A stretch of 64,000 nt of DNA, from assembly GCF_007474605.1 (NCBI RefSeq), contig NZ_VHKL01000007.1, forward strand, positions 1-64,000, written 5' to 3'. The notes under the pieces are model-generated. The model ran no database searches. It saw nothing but the letters and a program-made list of their open reading frames with translations, and was not told the DNA's origin. This stretch comes from Rhodoligotrophos appendicifer. Lineage in GTDB: Bacteria; Pseudomonadota; Alphaproteobacteria; Rhizobiales; Im1. Position numbers and translations under genes: made by a program. Position 1 is the first letter of the stretch. Each line of letters begins with the position of its first letter. Below, in pieces: positions 53,209 through 63,481 of the stretch.

Positions 53209-55698
53209 ATGCATCTTTCCCTAGCCCTTGCGATCTTCGCATCGCTGCTGATCGTCATCAGTCTGGTTCAGCCTGCAGCTGCGCGCGCCGGTCTCTCCTC
53301 GTCTGTTCTGCTTGCGGTTGTTGGGATTGTCATTGGTTTGGTTTCGGAACTCGCCGTCAGCGAACGGTTCGCAGGAGGCATCGGCGAAATTGCAGAATTC
53401 CTGCAAAATCCACCCATTAACAGCCACATGTTCCTGTCGATATTTCTGCCTCTGCTCTTGTTCCAAACTTCCCTAAGTCTTGAGCTGCGGCAACTTTCGG
53501 ACGATGCCGCACCCATCTTCACTCTGGCGGTCATCGCTGTCGTCGCTGCAACTTTTGCCATTGGCTTCGCCCTCTGGCCGTTCAGCGGTCTCCCTCTGGT
53601 GGCCTGTCTCATGCTCGGCGCCATTGTTGCCACTACGGATCCGGTAGCGGTGGTGGGGATCTTCCGCGATGTCGGCGCTCCGTCAAGGCTTGGCCGTTTG
53701 GTCGAAGGAGAGAGCCTCCTAAATGATGCGGCGGCGATCACCCTCTTCACCTTGCTGCTTTCATTTTTGATGGGTGGAGCCGCCCCCCACCCGCTGGCCG
53801 GTTTAGCTATTTTCATCAAAACCTTCCTGGGGGGGATAGCAGTTGGCTACTGCCTGGCTTTCGCCGTTGTGCGTCTGTTGCCCGTCGTTCGGGATTTCAG
53901 GCCGGCGCAAGTGAGCCTCTCTCTCGCGCTGCCCTATCTTTCCTTTGTTGTTGCAGAGGAGATGTTCGAAGTTTCTGGTGTCGTCGCCGTCGTGACTGCT
54001 GGTTTGGTCTTTACCCTCGGGGCACCTGTGCGAGTCCGCCCAGACGATTGGGAGTATCTCCGGGAGGTCTGGGAGCAAATTGAGTTTTGGGCAAGCTCTC
54101 TCATCTTTATCCTGGCGGCGCTTCTGGTTCCAAAATTACTGATCCAAATAGAGTGGAGCGATCTTGGCCTGCTCATCATCGTTATTGTCGCTGCACTCCT
54201 TTCCAGAGCAGTCGTGCTGTTCGGCGGATTGCCCATCCTAAGCGCCGCAAAACTTAGCGAAAGGATCTCAAATCCATTCAAACTAGTCATCCTTTGGGGC
54301 GGAATGCGCGGTGCGATCACTCTCGCGCTGGCGCTTGCCGTGACGGAAAACGCTCTCATTTCACCGGAGATTCAACGCTTCGTTGCCGTCCTCGCCACAG
54401 GTTTCGTGCTGTTCACTCTGCTTGTCTACGGAACCACTCTGCGCCCTCTCGTGCGTCTCTTGAAGCTGGATCAATTGACGCCTTTCGATACCGCGTTGCG
54501 TTCACAACTGCTTAAGAACGCTCAGTCCGACCTCACCGAAACAACCCTCAAACTCGCCAAAACGTATCACATCGATCCGACGGTGGCCGATAACCTGTTC
54601 AGGATAAGCCCTGCCGGGGTGGCAAATTGGGCTGAGGCCGGCGATGGGGAGGAGATCGCCGACACACAGCGGTTAGTGTTGGGTTTGGTGACGGTTGCTG
54701 CCAAGGAGCGGCAGCTTATCCTCGACAAATTCAGAGACCGAACCCTTTCAGCAGTGGTGGCCTCACGACTGCTGCCTCATGCAAGCCGACTAGTCGATCA
54801 GGCGCGGGCTAATGGACGCCTCGGCTATAATCGCTCCGCAGCCAGAATCCTTGCGTTCACATGGCGCTGGCGGCTGAGCCAATGGCTACATCGGCGCCTT
54901 GGGATTGAACGTTTCATGTCGGATCTCCTGAGCCAGCGCTTTGAACGGCTCATGGTCTTAAGAATTGTAATTGAAGAGCTGCCCCGCTTCATCGAAGAAC
55001 GGGTAGAACCATTGCTTGGTGCGCGAGTTTCGAAGCTTCTCAACGACATTTTAGTTCAGAGACGGGAGGCGACGGTAACAGCCCTCGATGCGCTGAAACT
55101 GCAGTATCCTGAATATGCAACTGCACTGGAGCGGCGGCTCCTCTATCAGTCTGCAGTCCGCACAGAAGAACTCGAATGTGAAAGGATGTTCGAGGAGGGC
55201 ATGATTGGCCCTGAACTGTTTGGCGAACTCCGGCGGCGTATTGCCACTGAGCGTGAGATGGCAGAAAGGCTGCCCCGTCTCGATCTTGGTCTGGATCCGC
55301 AGCAACTTGTTGCGCAGGTTCCGCTTTTTGCCCGTCTCTCGCAAGAACAGCGAGGACGCGTCGCTGACCTGTTAACACCCCACTTTGCCGTACCTGGCGA
55401 AGTGCTCGTCCGAGAGGGTGAGCGAGGCTCAACAATGTTTTTCATCTCCTCTGGCGCTGTGCAGGTCACTGTTCGAGGTGCAGTATACAGGCTGGGACGA
55501 GGTGATTTCTTCGGCGAAATGGCGTTGCTTTCGCGAGCTCGCCGATTGGGGGATGTCAGGGCTCTGGGCTTCTGTCAGCTGCTTATTCTCAGTGCCGATG
55601 ATCTCACTGCGCTGACTCGAAGTTATCCGGAGATTCAGCATCAGATCGATGCGGTCGCGCGACAGCGTCAAGCTATGAACCGGACTGCGGAGAGGTAG
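53209..55698 (+). CDS. Cation/proton antiporter with C-terminal cyclic-nucleotide-binding domain
   Basis: The protein (about 829 residues from ATG 53209) begins with a NhaP-type CPA1 antiporter of about 12 membrane segments. The ion site is visible in DPVAVVGIFRDVGAPSRLGRLVEGESLLNDAAAI. A middle cytoplasmic part (about 430-690) is rich in Arg. The end (about 700-820) is a cyclic-nucleotide-binding fold: GEVLVREGERGSTMFFISSGAVQV and GRGDFFGEMALLSRARRLGDVRAL. Such tails regulate transport by ligand binding. The gene follows the acyl-CoA dehydrogenase by 70 bases. Confidence 0.92.
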   Translation: MHLSLALAIFASLLIVISLVQPAAARAGLSSSVLLAVVGIVIGLVSELAVSERFAGGIGEIAEFLQNPPINSHMFLSIFLPLLLFQTSLSLELRQLSDDAAPIFTLAVIAVVAATFAIGFALWPFSGLPLVACLMLGAIVATTDPVAVVGIFRDVGAPSRLGRLVEGESLLNDAAAITLFTLLLSFLMGGAAPHPLAGLAIFIKTFLGGIAVGYCLAFAVVRLLPVVRDFRPAQVSLSLALPYLSFVVAEEMFEVSGVVAVVTAGLVFTLGAPVRVRPDDWEYLREVWEQIEFWASSLIFILAALLVPKLLIQIEWSDLGLLIIVIVAALLSRAVVLFGGLPILSAAKLSERISNPFKLVILWGGMRGAITLALALAVTENALISPEIQRFVAVLATGFVLFTLLVYGTTLRPLVRLLKLDQLTPFDTALRSQLLKNAQSDLTETTLKLAKTYHIDPTVADNLFRISPAGVANWAEAGDGEEIADTQRLVLGLVTVAAKERQLILDKFRDRTLSAVVASRLLPHASRLVDQARANGRLGYNRSAARILAFTWRWRLSQWLHRRLGIERFMSDLLSQRFERLMVLRIVIEELPRFIEERVEPLLGARVSKLLNDILVQRREATVTALDALKLQYPEYATALERRLLYQSAVRTEELECERMFEEGMIGPELFGELRRRIATEREMAERLPRLDLGLDPQQLVAQVPLFARLSQEQRGRVADLLTPHFAVPGEVLVREGERGSTMFFISSGAVQVTVRGAVYRLGRGDFFGEMALLSRARRLGDVRALGFCQLLILSADDLTALTRSYPEIQHQIDAVARQRQAMNRTAER

Positions 55699-55699
55699 A

Positions 55700-58174
55700 T
55701 CAGGATTCTATTGCTTCCTTAACAGCCGCCGCCAGCTGCTTCAAAGTGAAGGGCTTTGGCAGGAAGGCGAAGTCGTCCATGTCTTCGAGGTTCTTGCGGA
55801 AAGCATCCTCAGCGTAACCCGAAATAAATATGACCTTGCTGTCAATTCCCCTTTTCCTCAGTTCCTTGAGCAAAGTGGGCCCGTCCATTTCAGGCATGAC
55901 TACGTCGGACAAAACAAGGTCGATCTTGCCTTGCTGCTCCTCCACGAGGGCCAAAGCCGAGGCACCACTGTCTGCTTCAACTATAGTATAGCCGCGCTGG
56001 GCAAGCGCCCTCGAAGCAAAGGCGCGAACAGCTTCCTCGTCCTCAACGAGGAGAATCGTACCATTTCCCGTTAGGTCTTTGCGCTTAGCCTCTTTCTTCT
56101 CGGTCTTTGGCGGGACGACGTCCTCGACGGCTTCAGCCGCGTGTCTCGGCAAATAAATTCGAAATGTTGTGCCCGTGCCAAGTTGACTCTCGCAGAATAT
56201 AAAGCCGCCTGTTTGCTTAATGATGCCATAGACCGTCGACAGCCCAAGGCCCGTGCCCTTCCCCACTTCCTTGGTCGAGAAAAAGGGCTCATAAATCTTC
56301 TCGACGACATCCTTGCTCATGCCCGTCCCCGTGTCGGTCACCTCACACAAGACATAGTCGCCGGGGGGCATCATGTCGTGCTGGCCCCCGCTCCCATCGA
56401 TTACAATCTCGTTCGTCGTGCGAATGCTCAGACTACCTCCATTGGGCATCGCATCCCTGGCATTGACAGCCAGGTTCATTATCACCTGCTCGAACTGGTT
56501 CACGTCGACCTTGACCAGCCCCAGATCTCGACCATGAACCATACGCAACTCAATCTTCTCACCCAGCAACCGTCCTAAAAGATTGCCAAGATCAGAAAGC
56601 GCGTCGGTCAGTGAGAGGACCTCAGGTCGCAGGGTCTGGCGTCGCGAGAATGCAAGGAGCTGGCGAACCAAATTCGCTGCCCTATTGGCATTCTGCTTGA
56701 TATTCATGATGTCCTTGAAGGACGGGTCTGTTGGACGGTGACGGGCAAGCAAAAGGTCTGAAAAGCCAATAATCGCGGTGAGGACGTTGTTAAAGTCATG
56801 CGCAATGCCGCCTGCAAGCTGTCCAATCGCTTGCATTTTCTGGCTTTGGGCAAACTGCAGCTCAAGGGCCCGGTGCTCGGTCGTGTCTACGGCATAGACA
56901 ATCACACTCGGTTCCTCACCCGCGCTATCTTCGATCCGAGAGATGAACATCTGCGCAGTGCGGGTATTTCCTTCCGCCAACACCACGTCTACGGGTGCTG
57001 CTGGCGGGCGCCCGTCCCGGGCAGCGATGAGGGCGGCCTCTACAGCTTCTCGGTGCTCCGCCTCAACCATGTCAAGCAGACGAGCCCCGCGGGTGCCCGC
57101 CTTTGCCGAGAGCGAAGTGAATGCTGCATTAGCGTTTCGCACAATTCCCAAGTCATCAACTTGAGCGATACCGATTGGTGCGCCGTTGACCAACCGGGAA
57201 AGCCGTATCTGGGCCGATTCGACCATTCGCCCGCCCTCACCGCCCGAGCGCTTGTCGAGAACTAAAGATCGTGATGGCTTCTGGCGGCCCTCATCATCGA
57301 AGTCCACGCGATGGATGATCTGCACAGGAACCAGCCGGCGGTCCGCGGTAATCAGATCCAGATCAAAGCTTTCCACAGTCTTGGCACCAGCTTTGACGCT
57401 GATCCGAGACAATAAGGGCAATCCACTCTCAGCGATGAAATCCCGGAGATTGAGGTTTCCATCGGTGGTCTTAGCCAAATCGATACCAAGCCAACCCGCC
57501 AGGGTTGCGTTAATGTAGTCAATTCTTCCTGAATGATCGGCAGAAAAAAATCCTGCTGGAGCGTGATCAAGGTAGTCAATTATGTACTGCAGGTGTTCGA
57601 AGGCCGCTTCCTGTCGCGCTCTGTCGTCCGTGACATCAGTCACCCGCCAGAGGGTGTACCAGGTCTTCGTCGCAGTGCTGCGCTCTACGGTGATCCGAAT
57701 CCAAGCCGGACGATCCTTCTTTGCTCCGGCAGCCACACTTGCCGCGGCCAACCGAAATTCCTCATGAGCCGAATGCCCTTCTCGGGAGGCCAGCGAAAGC
57801 CGATAAATTCTGTCCGAAATGTCAGGATATCCGGAATAGAGCCCCTCTACCCCTATTGGGCGGTTGAGCCCGGCAGCGGCCAGGAGGGATTTGTAAGCTG
57901 TATTGGAGTAAACCACCCTGCCCCGGGCATCCGTGACGGCACAAGCGTCAGGGAGTGTATCGAAAAGCGCTTCAAAAAATCGCGATGTTTTCGAAGTCCC
58001 ACCGAAATGAGCAAAGCCTGACAGCCACGCAATCAGCGCTATGAGACCAAAAACTCCGGCCATAGCGATACCTGCTTGTACCCAGACCGGCACCGCATTG
58101 TTATCCCAGTAGCCCAGCATGTTCTCGCTGGTCGCCGAGACCCCCGACACTATCGTCAAAATGACCGGTACCAT
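55700..58174 (-). CDS. cckA: Hybrid sensor histidine kinase CckA
   Basis: This 824-residue kinase has an early membrane segment ([24 protein letters not shown]) and PAS-type domains (about 65-330). A histidine kinase core follows with H-box [22 protein letters not shown] (about 455), then the ATPase motifs [14 protein letters not shown] and [16 protein letters not shown]-terminal receiver (about 700-822) carries [17 protein letters not shown] and the conserved Lys in LPKPFT. In alphaproteobacteria CckA passes phosphate through ChpT to CtrA and CpdR to control the cell cycle. It is convergent to the antiporter and divergent from the fliO-like gene. Confidence 0.95.
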   Translation of the reverse strand: MVPVILTIVSGVSATSENMLGYWDNNAVPVWVQAGIAMAGVFGLIALIAWLSGFAHFGGTSKTSRFFEALFDTLPDACAVTDARGRVVYSNTAYKSLLAAAGLNRPIGVEGLYSGYPDISDRIYRLSLASREGHSAHEEFRLAAASVAAGAKKDRPAWIRITVERSTATKTWYTLWRVTDVTDDRARQEAAFEHLQYIIDYLDHAPAGFFSADHSGRIDYINATLAGWLGIDLAKTTDGNLNLRDFIAESGLPLLSRISVKAGAKTVESFDLDLITADRRLVPVQIIHRVDFDDEGRQKPSRSLVLDKRSGGEGGRMVESAQIRLSRLVNGAPIGIAQVDDLGIVRNANAAFTSLSAKAGTRGARLLDMVEAEHREAVEAALIAARDGRPPAAPVDVVLAEGNTRTAQMFISRIEDSAGEEPSVIVYAVDTTEHRALELQFAQSQKMQAIGQLAGGIAHDFNNVLTAIIGFSDLLLARHRPTDPSFKDIMNIKQNANRAANLVRQLLAFSRRQTLRPEVLSLTDALSDLGNLLGRLLGEKIELRMVHGRDLGLVKVDVNQFEQVIMNLAVNARDAMPNGGSLSIRTTNEIVIDGSGGQHDMMPPGDYVLCEVTDTGTGMSKDVVEKIYEPFFSTKEVGKGTGLGLSTVYGIIKQTGGFIFCESQLGTGTTFRIYLPRHAAEAVEDVVPPKTEKKEAKRKDLTGNGTILLVEDEEAVRAFASRALAQRGYTIVEADSGASALALVEEQQGKIDLVLSDVVMPEMDGPTLLKELRKRGIDSKVIFISGYAEDAFRKNLEDMDDFAFLPKPFTLKQLAAAVKEAIES

Positions 58175-58450
58175 GCCCCTCGCGCCTCAACTTTCAGAGC
58201 GTCGCTCAGTGTGCGCTCCGGTCATGTTCAAATATGCATAATCTCGCCAGCGCGAATCAGTCGCAGTATAACCGGTAGACTTTACAGTTGGGATGTTTGA
58301 GGGTCCGGTTGAACAGATAGAGATTGGCGGATTTTCGTCCGTTCACGCCTTCTGAGTGGACAGACTTGCGAGTGGACTAGCAATTTCTGCTAGAGTGCCA
58401 CCGGCAGTTCGTGACCAGGGCGAGCACTTCTCAGCATAACGGAATGATCA

Positions 58451-60028
58451 ATGGAATTGCTTCAGGAATGGATGGGAACCATCATCGCGGCAATCGCGAT
58501 CCTTGCGGTTCTAATCGTTCTCATCATGGTCATTAAGGCCTTAGGCGGGCGGATACGCGCGCGTGAGGGTTCAAGGCTAGCGATCACCGAATACCAGGAT
58601 GTCGACAAGAGCAGGCGGCTGGTTCTGGTCAGACGGGATAACGTGGAACACCTTATTCTGCTCGGAGGGGGACAAGATCTCGTAATCGAGACGGGTATCG
58701 GCGGGACCAAGGGTGTAACCCAGCAAGCAGAAAGTGAGCTACCGCGCAATTTTGCACCGGCAGCTGGCTTTCAACAACCACTTCCACAAAAGTCTGTAGA
58801 GCCCGTTGCGACGCGGCCAGAAACGACGGCGCGACCCATTGCGGGAAGAAGCGAAACTGCGACGTCCCTGGCCGCAGCAGCAACCCCGGATCGCCGTCCT
58901 CCCAGTCCCGGTCCGACAATTACTGCTGCACCTCGCCCAATTCCGCGACCCGCGCCAGTTCCGCTCACGGCTGGTGCTCCTACTGCCGAGAGAGCCTTCT
59001 CATTCTCGCTCGATGAGGATGAAATGATCGAGGCGCCGCAACCAAGGCGGAAGCCTGGGCCGGCCGAACCACCTTCAATGAGGGAACCCCTATTTCCTCC
59101 CTCAGAGCCACCGGCTTTTATTGGTCGACCGGAGCCCATTCAGCCGCCTCGTCAGTTCGCGACAGCCACCCCGGCACGAATCGAAGACGATGCGTTCCTG
59201 AATGAGAATGAGAACGAAAATCAGAACGAAAATGAAAATGAAAATGAGTTTAGAGGGGTGGATATAGAGGACCACAGGGAGCAAGACCCTCCGTCGCAGG
59301 AGCTGCAAGACGACCTGCAGCGTCAGCAGCCCTCCGAGCGGAGGCCGCAATTCAATGAACCTCAGTTGCGTGGCGAGCCACAACTTAGGAACGACTCGCA
59401 GCCCCGCAGCGAGCCACAGCTCAGAAGCGAGCCGCAGTTTCGAAGCGATCTGCACGCCCGGAGCGAGGCCCCTATTCGCGAACCGCAAGCCCGAACAGAA
59501 GCACAATTGCGTAGGGAGCCTCCACGACCGGTCCGGGCCGAAGTTCCGCGGCCCGATTTCCGACGTACCGAGACCCCCCGCCCCTTGCCTCCCAGGCCGG
59601 AGCAACGTTTCGCGGGACCCATTCGGGGCGACGCAGCTCCCTACGAAGGCCGTCGGCCCGAGGCTGGCATCGGAGAGCCCGGCGGCCTGCGGCCGCCCCC
59701 GCCACGTAGTGAGAGCTTGCGCCCGCCACCACCGCGCCGTCCCGGTGACCCCCCTGTACTTTCCATGGGAGCGACACAGCACTTCGATTTTTCAGCGGCA
59801 GCAGGCGGAGGTCAGTTCGGCCCTTCCACCAGTCATGATCCTGATGATTTCGCCCCATCGGTAGGAAGGGCATCAGAAGCCGAACAGGAGCAATGGGAGC
59901 CGGACGAGCGTCAGGAGCCTTCGTTAGGGGCCCTCGATGAGCCAGAGCCGTCTGCTTCACCCCCCCGTCGAAACGCGCCAGCGGGCATGAGCTGGGCCTT
60001 CAAGAACAGCGACTCGGATCGCTTCTAG
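58451..60028 (+). CDS. fliO: FliO-like membrane protein with long disordered tail
   Basis: The 525-residue protein has one N-terminal helix (TIIAAIAILAVLIVLIMVIKAL) and a short FliO core (LAITEYQDVDKSRRLVLVRRDNVEHLILLGGGQDLVIETG). A very long Pro/Arg/Gln/Glu-rich region (about 95-525) follows. It includes NEN repeats (59201-59248) and EPQLR-type repeats (about 59355-59520). FliO normally helps build the flagellar export apparatus, where it acts in the inner membrane. No flagellar genes lie nearby; the neighbours are cckA and a cation transporter, the usual alphaproteobacterial context. The tail differs strongly from the typical 100- to 200-residue FliO. Confidence 0.8.
   Translation: MELLQEWMGTIIAAIAILAVLIVLIMVIKALGGRIRAREGSRLAITEYQDVDKSRRLVLVRRDNVEHLILLGGGQDLVIETGIGGTKGVTQQAESELPRNFAPAAGFQQPLPQKSVEPVATRPETTARPIAGRSETATSLAAAATPDRRPPSPGPTITAAPRPIPRPAPVPLTAGAPTAERAFSFSLDEDEMIEAPQPRRKPGPAEPPSMREPLFPPSEPPAFIGRPEPIQPPRQFATATPARIEDDAFLNENENENQNENENENEFRGVDIEDHREQDPPSQELQDDLQRQQPSERRPQFNEPQLRGEPQLRNDSQPRSEPQLRSEPQFRSDLHARSEAPIREPQARTEAQLRREPPRPVRAEVPRPDFRRTETPRPLPPRPEQRFAGPIRGDAAPYEGRRPEAGIGEPGGLRPPPPRSESLRPPPPRRPGDPPVLSMGATQHFDFSAAAGGGQFGPSTSHDPDDFAPSVGRASEAEQEQWEPDERQEPSLGALDEPEPSASPPRRNAPAGMSWAFKNSDSDRF
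59201..59248 (+). repeat. Eight tandem hexanucleotide repeats (NE/NQ codons)
   Basis: Eight 6-base units of AATGAG, AACGAA, AATCAG and AATGAA form a 48-base run, encoding NENENENQNENENENE. It lies in the disordered tail of the FliO-like protein. Because the unit is a multiple of 3, copy-number change would alter length but not frame. Confidence 0.85.
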
Positions 60029-60037
60029 GACTGGATC

Positions 60038-61027
60038 ATGGATCATGATCATTCCGCAAGCGATCGCCATGAACATAACCACGGTGCCTTGCAGTCTGGT
60101 GATCACAACCATCAAGCGGGAAAGCACATTCATGGCGTGGGTGGCCACGCTCATGGAGCCAATCAGCGGCGGACTTTCTGGGCGGCTCTGATTACCGTCT
60201 GCTTCATGGTGCTGGAACTCATCGGCGGGCTCACGTCAGGCTCGCTTGCTCTCGTCGCCGACGCCGCTCACATGCTCACGGACTCGGTGTCACTGGGATT
60301 TGCCTGGTTCGCCTTCAAACTTGCCGCGCGGCCATCGGATGCACTTCGCAGTTACGGCTTCGACCGGCTGCAGATCGTGGTCGCATACACGAACGGCGTG
60401 GCCATGATTCTGGTTGTCGTATGGATCTTCGTAGAAGCCGGGTTGCGTCTCCTATCACCGGAGAAGGTGGAGGCAACCACCATGCTCTGGGTAGCGGCGG
60501 CCGGTCTGTTGGCGAATATCGGCGCCTTCATCATATTGAATGGTGCAGATCGAGATAATCTCAACATTCGTGGCGCTCTCCTCCACGTGTTGGGTGACTT
60601 GCTCGGTTCAGTCGCGGCGATCGTCGCCGCGATCGTGATCCTCAGAACAGGGTGGATGCCAATCGACCCCCTGTTGTCCGCGCTTGTGGGGCTTCTGCTT
60701 CTATCAAGTGCAATAAGGCTGGTGCGTGATGCTGGGCATATCCTGTTGGAGGGTGTTCCGTCGCATCTTTCGGCTGATGAAATCGCCAGGGATCTCTGTC
60801 AATCCGTGCAGGGCGTGGATAATATCCACCATGTCCATATCTGGGCACTAACCAGTGAGCGGCCGCTCATCACTCTTCATGCACGGCTCAGTGAAGCTGT
60901 AACATCCGCTAGCGTAATCTCCGAAATCAAAGATCGATTGAAGAAGAAGTTCGGGATCTCTCATGCCACCATCGAGATTGAGCTCGAAAGCTGCGCGGAC
61001 AATAACCAGCCTCTGCGAGGTTGTTAG
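60038..61027 (+). CDS. Cation diffusion facilitator (zinc transporter, ZitB/CzcD-like)
   Basis: The 329-residue protein has a His-rich N-terminus (about 1-40, including HDHSASDRHEHNHG) and six membrane segments. The metal-site motifs are DAAHMLTD (helix 2; His and Asp) and HVLGDLLGS (helix 5; His and Asp). This HxxxD / HxxxD pair fits the Zn2+-transporting CDF group. A cytoplasmic C-terminal domain follows (HHVHIWALTSERPLITLHARL). It exports zinc or related divalent ions in exchange for protons. It lies 9 bases after the FliO-like gene and is probably co-transcribed. Confidence 0.93.
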   Translation: MDHDHSASDRHEHNHGALQSGDHNHQAGKHIHGVGGHAHGANQRRTFWAALITVCFMVLELIGGLTSGSLALVADAAHMLTDSVSLGFAWFAFKLAARPSDALRSYGFDRLQIVVAYTNGVAMILVVVWIFVEAGLRLLSPEKVEATTMLWVAAAGLLANIGAFIILNGADRDNLNIRGALLHVLGDLLGSVAAIVAAIVILRTGWMPIDPLLSALVGLLLLSSAIRLVRDAGHILLEGVPSHLSADEIARDLCQSVQGVDNIHHVHIWALTSERPLITLHARLSEAVTSASVISEIKDRLKKKFGISHATIEIELESCADNNQPLRGC

Positions 61028-61048
61028 ACAAGCTATGTCGTCAACTTC

Positions 61049-61477
61049 CTAATCGTCCCGATAAACGCGCTCCCGCCGCTCGTGCCGCTCCTGAGCTTCC
61101 AGAGAAAGAGTGGCAATGGGCCGAGCGTCCAATCGCTTCAACCCAATTGGCTCGCCTGTCTCCTCGCAGTAACCATAAGAACCATCGTCAAGGCGTTGCA
61201 AGGCCTCTTCGATTTTCGAAATCAACTTCCTTTGACGGTCCCTGGTGCGCAATTCAAGGGCGCGGTCAGTCTCCGTGGAGGCGCGATCCGCGAGATCAGG
61301 CAACTGGGACGATTCGTTTTGCAAATGCTCCAAAGTTTCTTTGCTTTCGCGAAGAATTTCGTCTTTCCAAGCCGACAACTTGTTTCGAAAATACTCGCGT
61401 TGGCGCTCATTCATAAAGGGTTCACTGTCGGACGGTTTGTAGTCAGAGGCAATCTCTATACCCATCGGTATCCTCAA
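61049..61477 (-). CDS. dksA: DksA-type RNA polymerase factor with degraded zinc site
   Basis: The 142-residue protein has the DksA coiled-coil (about 25-95, with the acidic tip LADRASTETDRALELRTRDR) and the globular end. The zinc site reads C104-x2-T107 and S125-x2-A128 (GYCEETGEPIGLKRLDARPIATLSLEAQER), so only one of four Cys remains. Such zinc-independent DksA forms are common in Rhizobiales and resemble Pseudomonas DksA2. It helps ppGpp control transcription. It is convergent to the CDF gene with only 21 bases between. Confidence 0.93.
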   Translation of the reverse strand: MRIPMGIEIASDYKPSDSEPFMNERQREYFRNKLSAWKDEILRESKETLEHLQNESSQLPDLADRASTETDRALELRTRDRQRKLISKIEEALQRLDDGSYGYCEETGEPIGLKRLDARPIATLSLEAQERHERRERVYRDD

Positions 61478-61657
61478 CGCTGCCGCATGGCTCCTCCGAA
61501 TGCGCGCCTATATATCGACCTGTTCCCTCCCTCACAATAGGCAAGTCGGAGGGTGCTAAGAGTTTGCGCTGTTCGCAGGACCGCTGGCCATCTTTCTGCG
61601 GCTTCGTTACAACAGCAGCACCGTTGCGTCGCAACATCCAAAAAGAGACCTGTTTCT

Positions 61658-62503
61658 ATGCGATTTGAAGGCACTAAGAACTACATTGCCACAGGCGACC
61701 TCCGCGTGGCGATAAATGCCGCTATCACGCTCCAGCGTCCCCTGCTCGTTAAGGGAGAACCAGGAACTGGGAAAACCGTTCTAGCGGAGGAAGTCGCGAA
61801 GGCGTTAGGAATGGAGCTGATCGCATGGCATGTCAAATCGACCACCAAAGCGCATCAGGGTCTCTATGAATATGACGCCGTCACAAGATTGCGAGACAGC
61901 CAACTTGGCGATGAGCGCGTAAAAGATGTGCGGAACTATATTCGCCGAGGCAAACTTTGGGACGCCTTCCAGTCAGACGAACGATGCGTCCTGCTGATTG
62001 ATGAAATCGATAAGGCTGACATTGAATTTCCCAACGATCTTCTTCAAGAACTCGATCGTATGGAGTTTCACGTCTACGAGACGGGTGAAACCATCAAAGC
62101 TAAGCAACGGCCAGTGGTTATCATCACTTCCAATAATGAAAAGGAGCTGCCTGATGCTTTCCTTCGGCGCTGCTTTTTCCACTACATCAAGTTTCCCGAC
62201 AGGGAGGTGATGGAGTCAATTATTGATGTTCATTTTGCTGGCTTGAAAGGACGCCTTGTCGCTGAGGCGTTGAATACCTTCTATGACCTGCGGCAAGTCC
62301 CCGGCCTGAAGAAGAAGCCGTCAACATCGGAACTGCTGGATTGGCTGAAGCTGCTCTTAAACGAAGACGTTCCTCCGGAAACGCTTCGCGAGCAGGATGG
62401 ACGCAAGCTCATACCGCCGCTTCACGGCGCACTGCTCAAGAATGAACAGGACGTGCAGCTGTTCGAACGTTTGGCGTTTCTGGGACGGCGCGAGGGACGG
62501 TAA
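61658..62503 (+). CDS. MoxR-family AAA ATPase
   Basis: This 281-residue AAA+ protein has Walker A GEPGTGKTVLAEE, the MoxR motif HVKSTTKAHQGLYEYDAVTRLRD, Walker B VLLIDEIDKAD and sensor/arginine-finger regions VVIITSNNEKELPDAFLRRCFF. The start is ATG 61658 (MRFEGTKNY); the longer frame to 61553 has no support. MoxR proteins usually act with a von Willebrand factor A protein in the same operon to insert metals or assemble complexes. Here the next gene is a different P-loop protein, overlapping by 1 base (TAATG). Confidence 0.92.
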   Translation: MRFEGTKNYIATGDLRVAINAAITLQRPLLVKGEPGTGKTVLAEEVAKALGMELIAWHVKSTTKAHQGLYEYDAVTRLRDSQLGDERVKDVRNYIRRGKLWDAFQSDERCVLLIDEIDKADIEFPNDLLQELDRMEFHVYETGETIKAKQRPVVIITSNNEKELPDAFLRRCFFHYIKFPDREVMESIIDVHFAGLKGRLVAEALNTFYDLRQVPGLKKKPSTSELLDWLKLLLNEDVPPETLREQDGRKLIPPLHGALLKNEQDVQLFERLAFLGRREGR

Positions 62504-63366
62504 TGCGCTTCAACTCGGGTGCGGAGTTTTTGGCGCTGCCTGCTAAGGCGGTGACCGTGTTCGGTATGTCCGGCGTCGGCAAGACCAGGATCGGCATCAC
62601 ACTCCGACGAAACCACTGGTTTCACTACTCCATCGATTACCGCATCGGCACCCGCTACATGGCGGACTACATCGTCGATCTCTTCAAGCGAGAGGCGATG
62701 CGAATCCCGTTTCTTCGCGATCTGCTGTTGTCCGATTCAATCTATCTGCGATCCAACATCACCTTTGAGAATCTGGAACCGCTCTCGGTCTATCTCGGCA
62801 AGCCAGGCGACCCCTCCAAACACGGTCTTCCTTTCGCAGAGTATCGGCGCCGTCAAACTCAACACCGACGCGCTGAAGTTCGTTCTCTCCTGGACGTTCC
62901 GGAGTTCATGGAGAAAGCGCGTGAGATCTACGCCTATGAGCATTTTCTCTGCGATAGTGGAGGCAGCCTGTGTGAGGTCGTCGACTCGGACAATCCTGAC
63001 GATCTCGTCCTTAAAACCCTCTCAGACAACACATTGATGCTCTATATACGCGGGACCGAAGATCATGCCCGTATGCTGATCGACCGCTTTAAGGCCTCAC
63101 CTAAGCCTATGTACTACCAAGAAAATTTTCTCACTCAGAAGTGGGCAGAGTACAAATCCCTGAATGATCATGTGGCCGATGACGAGGTCGATCCCGACGG
63201 GTTTGCCGTGTGGGGCTTCGAGCAGCTGATTTACCATAGGATACCGCTCTATCAGAAACTCGCTGATCAATGCGGGTATACAGTCGAGGCGGAAGAGGTG
63301 GCAGCGATCACTTCTGAGAAAGATTTCCTCTCCATGGTTGCGCGCGCCATCGACCGCGGGCAGTGA
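62503..63366 (+). CDS. P-loop ATPase downstream of moxR
   Basis: The 287-residue protein starts with [15 protein letters not shown], a Walker A motif, followed by [15 protein letters not shown], which is conserved in alphaproteobacterial proteins I know only as 'ATPase'. No clear membrane segment or VWA motif (DxSxS) is present. The ATG overlaps the moxR stop, so the two are translationally coupled and probably act together. The C-terminal part has an [25 protein letters not shown] motif of unknown meaning. Function not established. Confidence 0.75.
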   Translation: MRFNSGAEFLALPAKAVTVFGMSGVGKTRIGITLRRNHWFHYSIDYRIGTRYMADYIVDLFKREAMRIPFLRDLLLSDSIYLRSNITFENLEPLSVYLGKPGDPSKHGLPFAEYRRRQTQHRRAEVRSLLDVPEFMEKAREIYAYEHFLCDSGGSLCEVVDSDNPDDLVLKTLSDNTLMLYIRGTEDHARMLIDRFKASPKPMYYQENFLTQKWAEYKSLNDHVADDEVDPDGFAVWGFEQLIYHRIPLYQKLADQCGYTVEAEEVAAITSEKDFLSMVARAIDRGQ

Positions 63367-63481
63367 GAAGCCTTTCCATCCTCTCAGCTTGCGGCAAGAA
63401 GCCGAACATCCTAAATCATGGCTCATCTGCTTTCGGGCCAGCGGGAATAATCGCGGCCTTTGGATGAAAGGCTTCAGAGGG

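Noticed and set aside
59102-59782. Minus-strand 226-residue frame opposite the FliO-like tail
   Set aside because: It is a by-product of the skewed codon use of the repeat-rich tail; no ribosome site or domain.
63367-63481. SAM-II riboswitch ahead of metA
   Set aside because: Such riboswitches are common before metA in this class, and CTTGCGGC plus a CGGC-AAGAA-GCCG hairpin are present, but the conserved GATTTG and GCTAAAG-type elements cannot be found. A covariance search (RF00521) would settle it.
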